In this document: positions 54,677-64,000 of the stretch, in pieces
Position numbering within the stretch: the first letter of the stretch is position 1
How the letters are laid out: every line of letters starts with the position of its first letter
Notes under the pieces: generated by a model
What the model was told of the DNA's origin: nothing
What the model saw: the letters and a program-made list of their open reading frames with translations, nothing else
Database searches by the model: none
Assembly (NCBI GenBank): GCA_963969345.1
Contig: OZ017770.1
Coordinates: 11,030,180-11,094,179 of the forward strand
From: Turbatrix aceti
Lineage: Eukaryota > Nematoda > Chromadorea > Rhabditida > Panagrolaimidae
DNA length: 64,000 nt
Direction: 5' to 3'
Position numbers and translations under genes: made by a program

Positions 54677-56038
54677 ATAAAACGGGATATGCTGCATTCG
54701 GTTACCGCAGCATCATGCTGGATGAGCAGGATAGTGCCGTTGTCGGTAGTTCGAAGGTGTACCTCATCGACGCCGACGCCGTCTAACTACGTGGCACGTG
54801 TCCGGCACATGGATTACTGGCAGCAGAGTGATCATGCCTTGGAAATGGAATTTGAACGTTCGAGGTTCATGCTGATGGTCGACAAAGAGCCTCTCATACT
54901 GCCAAATGCCCGTGTTCAAATCAATGAAGGATTCAAGGAGCTGGAAGACAAGTTTACGATTGAATGTACCCCCCAGATTGCTACCTTTGAGTTTCATGGT
55001 AGGTGTTTTTGTTCCTTTTATTTGACAGTTGAAGTAAGTTGATTTTATTTCAGATCTAAAAAAGAATCTCCTGGATTATGGTCTTGAAATTGGCATGCTC
55101 AACTCAGTGCTTCTGGATGTTCTTGATCCCTGCAGTACGTATCTGGACTATCGACCTCTCATGGGCTGCGCCGTGCGAACGCTCGAACCCCCGGCCGAAA
55201 GCGGAATTTCTATCAAGGTTCTTCGTCAACAGTTGGGAAGCTCTCTCGGGGGGGACTTTATGAACCTCAGAATGGCCATGCTCACTCTTGAGGACGAAAC
55301 GCAACGAAACCAGCTGGCCAGGGTGCCTTTTACATTTTTTTATTGAGTTCTTGGACATGAAACATGTTATTTTTCAGTTTCAAGCTCTCACCCGGTGGTA
55401 CCTAATCTACCGCCGATGCCCGACGTGTGCGACACCCCTGAAGGCTCATGCTTCGAAGATGTCAGCCATGTGCGTTCGATGTAGCCGGGTTTTCTATCCT
55501 ACTGTTGGTTTTTTTGGACTTCGGGGAGTCCCAAAAAACACAAAGATGTTTTCAGATATCGCCAGTGGCCATTTGTCTGATCACAGACGAATCCAATGAT
55601 CACTGCCTTCTGGTCCGTCATCGTGGCAGCGTCGGATCAGTGTTCACGTGTGTCGCCGGATTTGCGATGGCTGGCGAACCGCTGCAGGAAACCGTCAAGC
55701 GAGAAATTGCAGAAGAAGTCGGCATCGTTGCCTGGGACATCCGCGCTCTTAACATGAGCCAGCCCTGGCCAATGCCGAACAACTCGCTGATGACTGCCTT
55801 CCGCGCTGTGGCTGACATGTCTGACAAGGTCGAAATTGCGCCTGACGAACTCGAACGAGCAGAATGGTTCACACGTGATCAGGTCGCCGAGGCTCTCCGC
55901 CGCGTCAATGCCGATCCCAACCTTCGGGGAGTCAAATTCGACAAATCCGATCCTGAGACGCGACAAATCCTCCGATACATACCTCCAAAGGGCGCCGTGG
56001 CGCATCACATCATTCAGCAGTGGGTTCTAGAGAAATAG
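54665..56038 (+). CDS. NADH pyrophosphatase, NudC/NUDT13-like Nudix hydrolase
   Basis: Four exons (54665-54998, 55054-55322, 55378-55503, 55556-56038) join in phase to 403 residues. A four-Cys zinc ribbon, CPTC and CVRC, is at 215-236. The Nudix box GFAMAGEPLQETVKREIAEE with VGI is at 278-300 and keeps all metal-binding Glu residues. SQPWPMPNNS (311-320) is the NADH-pyrophosphatase signature. It would hydrolyse NADH to NMNH and AMP, or remove NAD caps from RNA (family). The N-terminus is rich in Arg, Ser and Ala without acid residues, resembling a mitochondrial targeting peptide as in NUDT13; there are no ankyrin repeats as in NUDT12. Translation may really begin at 54689, just behind a possible splice acceptor. 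AATAAA follows the stop by about 25 bp. Confidence 0.9.
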
Positions 56039-58015
56039 TTAGATGACATTAACGTTTTGTTTGGAATAAACTTGAAAAAACAGTCGATTTGATTTGTAAA
56101 GCACTTCGAAAATAAAATGAAAATTCGAACGAGTTTCATTTTATTTTCGAAGAAACTATTATTGCTTAAATTGAGCAGCAGGGTTTAAATTTTTAACTGG
56201 TACCAATCCTGTTTGATTTGAAATGAGTTGATCGTTTACTAACTTGTATGCGGCAAAATTCTGTTTTCAAATTAAATTTTAAATTGCTGTAAATCACTTT
56301 GTTTTACGTTCGAACTCAGTTTGGTTGTTGAATAATAAAAAAATAAAATAGTAAAAACGGATGTTGCTAATGTCAAAAAAAATTGCGGAATACTGATTTC
56401 GCTAAAGCCATGGCAGCCGTAGATACAAAACTGAGCATTCATCCCAAAGGCTGATCTAGAAGCGGCGATTGATGCTCTTTAGATGCGTCTTCCATCTGTG
56501 TAGCCGCCGTTCCAAATCAATATCAGTGATAATAACATATTCCAACACGTTGTTTAGATATCAAACTAACAATTTTTTATCGCACTTTTAGTCATTTTAT
56601 CGCACTTTTAGCATTTTTTGCATCCAAGAAAGCCTGGGCTAAAAAAAATCAATACCCCCATGCAAAAACTGTGAATAAAAATTATAAAAACAGTCAAGCA
56701 GTACGTCAAGCTTTCAAAAACGAGAAACGGTCATAGAAATTGATCCAGAAAGAACAAGGATACGCTAAAAGCAGAAAAAAACTTATGCTTTTGACTAGAA
56801 GTAATATTTTTCGATGAACAAAGACTCTTCGGAATTTTCGCGTTGAGAGTTTTCCAAATAGCAATGAGTTTGCGTCGTTTGCGGAGAGTCGACTTGTTGG
56901 CTTTCTCTTACCTCCGATTACGTTGAATTTTTGTTTTTGTTTCTGGCCTAGGTTTTCCGTCTATTTTTTGTTTCCGATGTCTTCACAATCTGCTAGACGC
57001 AATCCTTCTGCCAAATTACGAAGCGGACGCAACTGTGACGTGAAGCGAGGAGAGGCAAGCACGATTTTGTTTGCAGTAGTTTTGCTTTTTCTACTCAAAA
57101 CAAGAATAATACATGCTTTGCGGAACGTTTGTTACCACAGTTCGTTGTTGTCGACGGCAGGCATGGGAAATGACCATGATTCACAGCGACAGTCTAAGCG
57201 GTTTTTATTGAAATTTGAATGACAGAATTTGCCATCATCGAAAGCTTTCAATTTACCGGCAAACTAGTTTGAGCATCTGAGTCGGACTGATGTACTGTAA
57301 GTTCTACGGCACTGGGTGCATTGCCAGAGTAGAGTGAGAATTCAGAGGTTTTTTTGGTGAGCATATCGTCAGTAATGGGCATATATTTATGTAAGTGGTA
57401 TTTTTTCACATTTTTACCCACAGAACCTGCATTCTGCTGTGCTCGAATATCTGCTTCGTTTCTGTGATTTATAAAACCCAGAAGCGTCGTAGGGATGTCG
57501 AGCAAAGCGTGCAAGATGCTCAGTTATTGTGACGAAGAATGAATCAAAATGTGATTGGGATTTTGGCTAATGAGAGCAGAAGCAATTCTATAATCATATA
57601 TGACAATTACTACAGATTCCACTATTTTATCCCTAATCACTTCTACTTTGGTTTTTATTGTCTAACATTAGTCCAGCCTCCATCCAAGTTCTATCTTGCA
57701 CCATAAAAACACAGTACGAAAGTCAGATAAGAACACAGTTAAGAAAAAAATATCTATTATAGATTTTATCTACGAGGGGAATACAAGAGCCATGCCTGTT
57801 GGTGTTTTCAATTCTTATATATTGTGGGCAGCGACTAACCCAACAATCTAGACCCAATCAACAACCTACTCATTTGACTCACTTGCATGTACCCTCGGCG
57901 TACTTCAGCGATAGTGTACGTAATAAAAATACTATTAATCACAAGTATGCTAATCTTAATGTAGCAGCAAAAAAAATATTGCAATGAGGGACTATTGGAA
58001 GCATATTCTGCAAGT
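56039..58015. other. Intergenic with a gene-like remnant
   Basis: No complete gene. The minus strand of 57248-57514 is open for 88 codons; its first part (57431-57525) is shared with about 9948-10060. The remaining sequence is unremarkable. Confidence 0.4.
57431..57525 (-). repeat. Second copy of the gene-like fragment at about 10 kb
   Basis: Reads IPTTLLGFINHRNEADIRAQ in an open frame that continues downstream to about 57248. The other copy (about 9948-10060) has a one-base deletion in the middle. The family was not recognised. Confidence 0.45.
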
Positions 58016-58027
58016 AAGAAGACGCAA

Positions 58028-58351
58028 GTGGCTCGGGTGGCCCAGTGGTGTGTGGCGCGTTTACAAGGAAATCAAGGTCGAGGTTCGATCCCGCTTGGGC
58101 GCAGCGGTCTTCTACAACTCATTCTCATTCGTCATCATCCCATCGAAAAACACACCACACCAAAAACACGTCCCGTCCCCTGTAAGAGCTGCGAACTCAG
58201 GGTGCACGTATCGCAAAGACATCCGTTCCGGATGGGCCCCTCTACGTACGAGTCGCCATCATCATCTTCATCACCTTCTGACTGTTCATTGTAGTGTTGT
58301 ATGTATGATATGGTGCGTACGAGTTAGAGAATAAATGAATGAAATGAATGA
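58028..58351 (+). mobile_element. tRNA-headed SINE, complete copy with 12-bp duplication
   Basis: Starts exactly at the tRNA-like head GTGGCTCGGGTGGCCCAGTG and ends in an ATGAATGAA tail. Flanked by perfect AAGAAGACGCAA at 58016-58027 and 58352-58363. A and B boxes for RNA polymerase III are intact. It matches the copy at 38131-38500 with only a few substitutions, so both are recent. Confidence 0.92.
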
Positions 58352-58428
58352 AAGAAGACGCAAACATATATATTATAAATATATATTGCAATTAAAATAC
58401 TCACCATTTATATAATGTCCTCGCACAA

Positions 58429-58928
58429 AGGGCTTGTCCAGAAATTACGTCATTGCAAGAGGGGGGGAGGGGGGTCAGTCCAAAAATGACGGAAAATGAT
58501 GGAGGTGGAGAGGGGTACTGCTCAAAATGACGTCATTAAAAAATTTCAAGAATTGGCGTACGAATTTTCTAAATTTCAGTTTTTTTTGTCAAAATGCGCT
58601 GAAAACTGACTCTTCTTGTTCCAATATAATTATGTTTCACCAATCATTTTTTTAAATATGACCGACTCCGAACAGGCTTCTTAAAAAAACATAATAACTA
58701 CACTATAATTTCGGCATATAGTTTTCAAAAGTAGTTTTTAGCAAAATTGATAAACCAAAACTTGCAAAAAAAACACTAAAAAATGACAAATTTTTTTTCA
58801 AAATGACGTCATTTATGGGGGGGGGGGGGGGTTCGGGGTGCCCCACCTTGGAATGACGACCGATGACAGAGGGGGGAGGGGGGTAAAAATCACCGATTTT
58901 GCGATGACGTAATTTCTGGACAATCCCT
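58429..58928. mobile_element. MITE-like element with about 30-bp terminal inverted repeats
   Basis: The left end AGGGCTTGTCCAGAAATTAC followed by GTCATTGCAA is repeated inverted at the right end with two mismatches. The 500-bp interior has G-runs, the ACGTCA motif several times, and no frame. Non-autonomous DNA elements with TGTCCAGAAATTACGTCA-type ends are widespread in invertebrates. No convincing target duplication was found. Confidence 0.75.
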
Positions 58929-59666
58929 AATTCCCCACGGAATTTTGAAAATGCGCGATTCCGCCTAAAATAACGCCGTTATTTTACGCAGGCACGTGTT
59001 TTTTTCTTTCCGATAAGGGAAATTATTTTATTTTCATTGTTGATTTTATTACATTAATAAAATAAGTGAGTTTTTGGATATCTTTTTTTTGCATGAACAC
59101 GTACTTTTGTAAACGTACCAAAAATATCCCCCGGAACTCCCATGGGAATCCCATTGGATAATTCCCCTATTTCTAATTACCATGGGAGTTTTGCCACCCT
59201 GGGTAATAATCCCCTTTGCCCAAAGAAATTTAGTTTTCTGTTTGTTAGTTATTGTGTTTTTAGGAACAACTATCATATATCTGTATTCGGGCCGTCGACT
59301 TCCTCTTATGTCTATTAAGAATACAAATTTGGCATTCTCAAGTCTGGAGCAAAGCATGTGAAGTAAAAAATGCAACACCAATCAATTTTGCACCTTTTAC
59401 GTTTGTAGCCATTTTTGTTTAATCAAAATAAATGCTTTAAATTTAAATTTGGCTTATGTTCATCAATGCTTTTTGGCACTCACCTGATGATGGAAAATAA
59501 TACAGAGACGGCGAGCGCATGCTTGTGTGGTTTTTGGCAAGAAAAAGCCAGCGCTTATGAACTCACAAATGAACGCCACTCAATAGCTTTTTTTGCTTTT
59601 CGTTTATTGAATTCAGTCTTACCTTGTTCTTGGTCATTCCATTATTTGTACATTCCAGTAAAAACA
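58929..59666. other. Intergenic upstream of the unrecognised gene
   Basis: No gene recognised; a 5' UTR exon may lie here because a CCAG acceptor precedes the next start codon. Confidence 0.4.
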
Positions 59667-60985
59667 ATGGAACATCAAGAAGATAACAGCACACCCTACA
59701 AAGTCAAAACAATGGTGTAAGTGTTTTATAAAAAAAAGTTTTGGCATACTTTTTTTACACCCCAGCTTTTCAGTGTTCGTCGTCATATCGATCAGGATAC
59801 TCTCTCAAGACTCTTAAATCTCAAAGTTGTGACTGCCGAATCGCTGGAACAAACGGCTGAGACGGGAGGCAACGCGTCCTCGTCGTCATCTTCGGCAGCT
59901 GCATCTTCCAGTGGAACAGTTTCGCAGCGTTCTCTGCGGTATTCAACACGTGCCGACACGGCTAGCAAAAAGTCAACCCCCCGCAGCAGTCTTACACACG
60001 ATTCCGCAAACGACGGCTGTGAATACGTATTTGCCGATGGCCACGTCGAAGCAGCGACAAATCCGGATAAACGTGTTCTCAGGGATCGACAGAAACCTTC
60101 AACGGAACCTAAAACAGTAGAAATTCCTGTCCCGGAGGTTGCTGTTGAAAAAAAGGATCGCGGCACTATCTACTCCCCTTTTAACACCCAGGTTTTCCCG
60201 GAAACTGGCATGTGGCCGATTCGTGCGTATATCCGGTTTTTTCAATGCATTGCTTCGGTGCCTTCATATGGCAGCCCCACTTAGTAGGTTTTTATGAGGT
60301 TTATAAAAAACTTGTATGTGCGTTGGTAGATAGCGCATTGCCATGGAAACCGACACGATATTAGTTCTTTTTTTTCACAACACTTTTTGTAGTTTCAACT
60401 TCTTTGGCACATGCAATGCGTTTAAATTTTCTCATACTTAAGTTAATTGCTTTATTATCTGTGGTCTTGTGTACATAACATTCTTATTTATTTTGCTGTA
60501 TGTGCCAGCCAGACATGTTCCGTTTCGCTAGCTAAACCACATTACTTTTGCTTGTTTTTAACAACGTACATTTTACACGAATTTCTTTTAGCCCCTTTGC
60601 CCGCCGTTGCTACTATGAAAAATTACGTCAGATGATGGTCAGCCTGCGATCTGATGATCGAATTCTTCCGGACAATTTGATTCATCCTAACGATCTCGAA
60701 AAAAAGAAAAGCGAAGAAGTCACCTATCTACGTCCGTCATACGATAATCGTCCCACCCATGGTGAAGTACGCAAGGCTTTTCGCTACTTTTACAACATCG
60801 ATCATCTTGACAAGCCACTAGAAGGCCCTCATCAGGAGCCAGGACACTTCAGAGACGCTGCAAGCCGTATTCAGCCTAGTGCTCAGAATTCGGCTACGCC
60901 TTCTCGCAGCCGACGATCGAACCGACGCAATCAACCCGATGTCGCAGTTGAAGACAAAAAGCAACGCAAACGGTCGCTTCATTAA
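59667..60985 (+). CDS. Unrecognised Ser-rich, basic protein, probably nuclear
   Basis: Three exons (59667-59716, 59774-60235, 60592-60985) join in phase to 301 residues. The second donor (CG|GTTTTTT) was chosen because it is the one that gives the phase required by the third exon. A short N-terminal part (VRRHIDQDTLSRLLNLKVV) is followed by a Ser/Ala tract, a low-complexity middle, and a more structured segment around FARRCYYEKLRQMMVSLRSD with GEVRKAFRYFYNIDHLDKP. The C-terminus is basic (RSRRSNRRN and KKQRKRS), like nuclear localisation signals. No known domain was recognised. The gene has its own spacing from both neighbours and normal intron signals, so it is probably real. Confidence 0.65.
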
Positions 60986-61545
60986 CTGCGACTACGTCTG
61001 GTATTAAATAATTATGTAGCTCTTGGAATTGCTTCTGGATGGTCGTTTTTATAAGAAAACCGACTCAATTGTATATGTGGAAATTTTGTTAAGCATTTTT
61101 TTTTAATAATTGTTTCCTAAATCTTTTTTTTTAAATCATTTTTTTTTGTGGATAAAAAATTTTGCAAAAAACCTAAAAAAATAGTTTATTTTTGCAGAAG
61201 ATTTTGGACTTCTGAACAATGTATGAAAAGCATTTTCTTTCTCATCCCACCGTTTTCTATATGAATATTATTGTCGTGTTCTTAAAATATGTCATTTTAC
61301 ATACTTTGGATTTATATTCTTGCCGCTGTGTTTTGATTTGTGAAGGATGGATTGAATGATAAATAAAATTGATGAATACGGAAGAAATTTTTTGGGGAGG
61401 AGGGGGGGATTCGGATGGTAATTGACTGGTGGGGAAAATGTAATAACTTTTAACAAAAAAAAATTCAGATTGTTGTAAACCGAAACTTTCTTTAATACAA
61501 CCACAACTGACCTGTATTAACTTTGCAGGGCACTCCACGGCCCCG
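60986..61545. other. AT-rich intergenic
   Basis: No gene or structured element recognised. Confidence 0.4.
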
Positions 61546-61561
61546 TCGAGGAACCTGGTTT

Positions 61562-61661
61562 TTATTTATTTATTTATTTCACCATTACTCAGTGGTTAGT
61601 TATCATTAGACCAGATGTTAGGAGGCACAAATGATGTCCACGTAGGTGTAAATGTCTCGAT
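61562..61661 (-). mobile_element. Short retroposon, copy with 16-bp target duplication
   Basis: The element is inverted relative to the copy at 4511-4619, with an (AAAT)n tail on the minus strand. It is flanked by TCGAGGAACCTGGTTT at 61546-61561 and 61662-61677. It lacks about 20 bases of the 5' end present in the 4511 copy. Confidence 0.82.
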
Positions 61662-61677
61662 TCGAGGAACCTGGTTT

Positions 61678-62013
61678 AAACGATGCTAATGCCTCAAGCC
61701 GAGTCTGAAGTTCGGAGATCAAGCATTTGTCTGGCTCACCACGACTATTGCATGTGACTCACAATCAACTCGCTGCAAAAAAATCTAAACACACGATGAA
61801 CAACGCTGTTTTGTTTTTTATTGACGATCTTTGATGCTTACGCACACTTTGCCAACACGCATGGGTATTTCCTTCACTATTTTTTTCTGACATAGTATAA
61901 GTAAAGTAGCGACGCGACTTTCTCTCGTGGTTTTTGTGCGTCGCTTCTCGGCATTTATATTCTAACTTTGTTCTTTTTTTATCTATTGATTTGTAAGAAA
62001 GCTTTATGAGTTC
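61678..62013. other. Promoter-side intergenic of the lipase gene
   Basis: No gene recognised; T-rich stretch immediately before the start codon. Confidence 0.4.
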
Positions 62014-64000
62014 ATGCCATCACTGAAAGCATTTGGTCGTCGATGGAACATTGCGAGTGACGATTTTGTGTTTCCGGGATTCACTGAAGCTTTTGTACGT
62101 TCAATCTGGTGAGTAAGCCTTCTCTTTGCTATGCAAGTGTTTAATTTTGCTTTTTGCAGGGTATTGACATGCTGCATTGTTTTTGCACTACACAATCCGC
62201 TGCAATGTGAGACACTCTCATGGCTCTACTGGATTCTCGGTCTTCTTGTCATCAACGCCTTGAGCATAGCATTTGCCTGCGGAATCGCGTGGCACAGCTC
62301 CAAGGGCTCAATCATGGAAACATCTGCCCGTCGAATGGTTGTCACCCTGATCTACTGCCGTGTTCCGCTGTTCTTAATTGAGATCTCATGGACCGTGATT
62401 ATGACCGTTCTTTTGCTTACCAACTTTGGCGAAGAAGAATTTTGCGACTTTGTTTATGGAATTCTATTTACCGTTGTGCTGGAGTGGGTAATTGTGGTTA
62501 CGGTTGGTTTTGGACTGGTTATGGTTTTCAATCCTCACGGCGAGCACAGCATGAATTCGTTTATGGTTGAGAAGAGCTACTTTCGGACTATTCTTGGAAT
62601 TGTAAATAATTTTTGTTTTTTTATCAAAAAGTTTTATTAGTAAATTTTAGTGTAAAATTGGTCGGGATACGCAGATGCGGAATGCTATAGACGATATTGC
62701 CACACTCATGGAATCGTTCTTCATTGGCGAAGATGTGGTTTGGTCGGATATCGCAGCTGGACTGCTTCTCGTCGTCCATTCTCCTCTTAAGTCTGAAACA
62801 AACCTGATTTCGTCATCCCTGGACCCAATTCGGACTCCCGCTTGGATGGAACTCCCCAAAAATTTCGAGACTGTTTGCCGTTACATGAATTTTGCATCTG
62901 CAGTTTACGGTTGGCCAGCTTACATGTTTAACAACTGCTCGGTGAGATCGTGGTCCAGACTTTTCCGTACCATTAAATTTTGCCGGGGTTGCGAGTGAGT
63001 TTTTTCAGTAAAAATTTTATATGACTAGTTATGATGACTGTGTTTTTCAGTTCCAAGCAGGTGATTGTCGTGGAAGACAACTGCTTCTCCTGCAACACAG
63101 CCGCTTTCCTGCTGGATGCAGGCATCAGTGACACCGACCTCTACTACGTTTCATTCCGCAACCGTCTTTATCAGACACCCTTTGTCGTTTGCACTGATCA
63201 TGTCACCCAGTCTAATGTTATCGCAATTCGGGGATCAGCATCGCTGATGGACATGCTTACTGACTTGTCTCTGAATTGCGATAGATTTTCTATTAACGTT
63301 GACTGCGATCCCATCTTGCGCGAAGATTCTCAACTGGATTATGGCGAGACTCGGGTTCATCGTGGAATGCTCAATGCTGCAAGATTTGTCTACAATACCA
63401 TGAAAAACAATCATGTTCTTGAGGATCTCGCAATTTTGAATCCTGGATATCGTCTTGTCATCTGTGGACACTCGCTGGGTGCTGGCATTGCGTCGTTGCT
63501 GACCCTTCTTCTCAAGTTAGTTTTTTTTTCTTCTGAAAATATTTTCAAAATGTTGGGTAACATTTTTTCAACCAAAATTTCTCATTTTCGATGATTCAAG
63601 TTTGCAAATAACATTGTTCAATTCTATTTTGTTACTTTTAATTTTCAGAATTTAGGAAATAACATTTTTTAACGCTTTTTTGTTACTTTTGGTTTTGAGA
63701 ATTCAGAGAGTAACATTTTTTCAACAACGTTTTGATACTTTTGGTTATCTAAATTTTGCGAATAAGATTTTTTTTTAAATTTTGTTTTGCTACTTCAGAT
63801 GTTATGGAAGTTTCTGATTTTATGAACGTTTTTTTTTAGACAAGAATATCCTGACATTCGTTGCTACTCTTTCTCACCCCCTGGATGCGTTGTCAGCATG
63901 CATGGCCTTCAGGAAATGGAAAACCACGTATTGAGTGTTACCGTGGGCGATGACATTGTACCCCGTGTTAACTATCAAGCACTTCAGCGCCTCAAGACTA
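62014..64000 (+). CDS. sn-1-specific diacylglycerol lipase, 5' part (cut by window end)
   Basis: Five exons are visible (62014-62108, 62160-62601, 62651-62994, 63051-63515, 63840-64000 and beyond), all in phase. The protein starts [20 protein letters not shown], matching the conserved N-terminus of DAGL alpha/beta (RRWSVGSDDLV region). Four membrane helices follow (about 32-170), as in the family. The catalytic domain has [26 protein letters not shown] and the nucleophile elbow GHSLGAG (Ser435). YSFSPPG and VGDDIVPR, which contains the catalytic-Asp region, follow. DAGL releases 2-arachidonoylglycerol-type lipids from diacylglycerol at the plasma membrane (family knowledge). The catalytic His and the C-terminal tail lie beyond the window. 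The last visible intron carries a tandem repeat. Confidence 0.92.
63604..63830 (+). repeat. Tandem array of about 52-bp units in a lipase intron
   Basis: About four diverged units inside intron 63516-63839. Each contains AATAACATTTTTT or GTAACATTTTTT, then TTTTGTTACTTTTGGTT or a variant. Unit length and these two blocks resemble the 53-bp unit of the foldback element read on its other strand (AGAGTAACATTTTTTTTCGC, then GTTACGTTTGATTTAG). Confidence 0.6.

Noticed and set aside
56923..57222. 99-codon frame beginning with Phe-rich sequence
   Set aside because: The inner MSSQSARRNPSAKLRSGR part could be an exon, but no partner exon or domain supports it.

Overview
The window looks like nuclear DNA of a small-intron metazoan, most likely a nematode. 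Protein-coding genes are split by GT-AG introns, mostly 43-61 nt, ending in T-rich TTTTCAG or TTTTTAG acceptors. Several first coding exons sit just behind a bare acceptor with no recognisable upstream exon, as expected where a spliced leader is trans-spliced. Intergenic DNA is very AT-rich and full of transposable-element debris. Phylum is an inference; animal origin is secure from the gene content.

Layout: 1-15.7 kb is repeat territory. It holds a tRNA-like short element (68-140), a palindromic foldback-type element with tandem 53-bp units (1070-4706, itself hit by a short retroposon), a decayed transposon-associated gene (5.0-6.6 kb), LTR-like debris, and a gag-pro remnant of a Ty3/gypsy-like retrotransposon (10.5-15.7 kb) split by a second palindromic element flanked by TTAA (11824-14851). 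From 16.1 to 17.6 kb a minus-strand gene encodes a tandem CXXC zinc-finger protein. A 10-kb stretch without recognisable genes follows. At 27.7-33.5 kb two minus-strand JNK-type MAP kinase genes lie in tandem. The 37-39 kb region has two tRNA-like units and a SINE with perfect target-site duplications.

The gene-rich part runs from 39.7 kb to the end: an SLC22-like transporter (+), an OSBP-type oxysterol-binding protein (+), a Yippee-like protein (-), F-actin capping protein alpha (-), an SLC38A9-like lysosomal amino-acid transporter (+), a NudC/NUDT13-like NADH pyrophosphatase (+, possibly in an operon with the previous gene), an unrecognised Ser-rich basic protein (+), and the 5' part of an sn-1-specific diacylglycerol lipase (+, cut by the window end). 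These are housekeeping and signalling genes without an obvious shared pathway. For most genes the exon joins were checked by hand for phase and give complete reading frames.

The most unusual material is in the repeats: two unrelated foldback elements built from internal repeats, one nested in a retrotransposon; two retroposon families with clean target-site duplications; and an intron of the diacylglycerol lipase gene carrying an array that resembles the 53-bp unit of the first foldback element.
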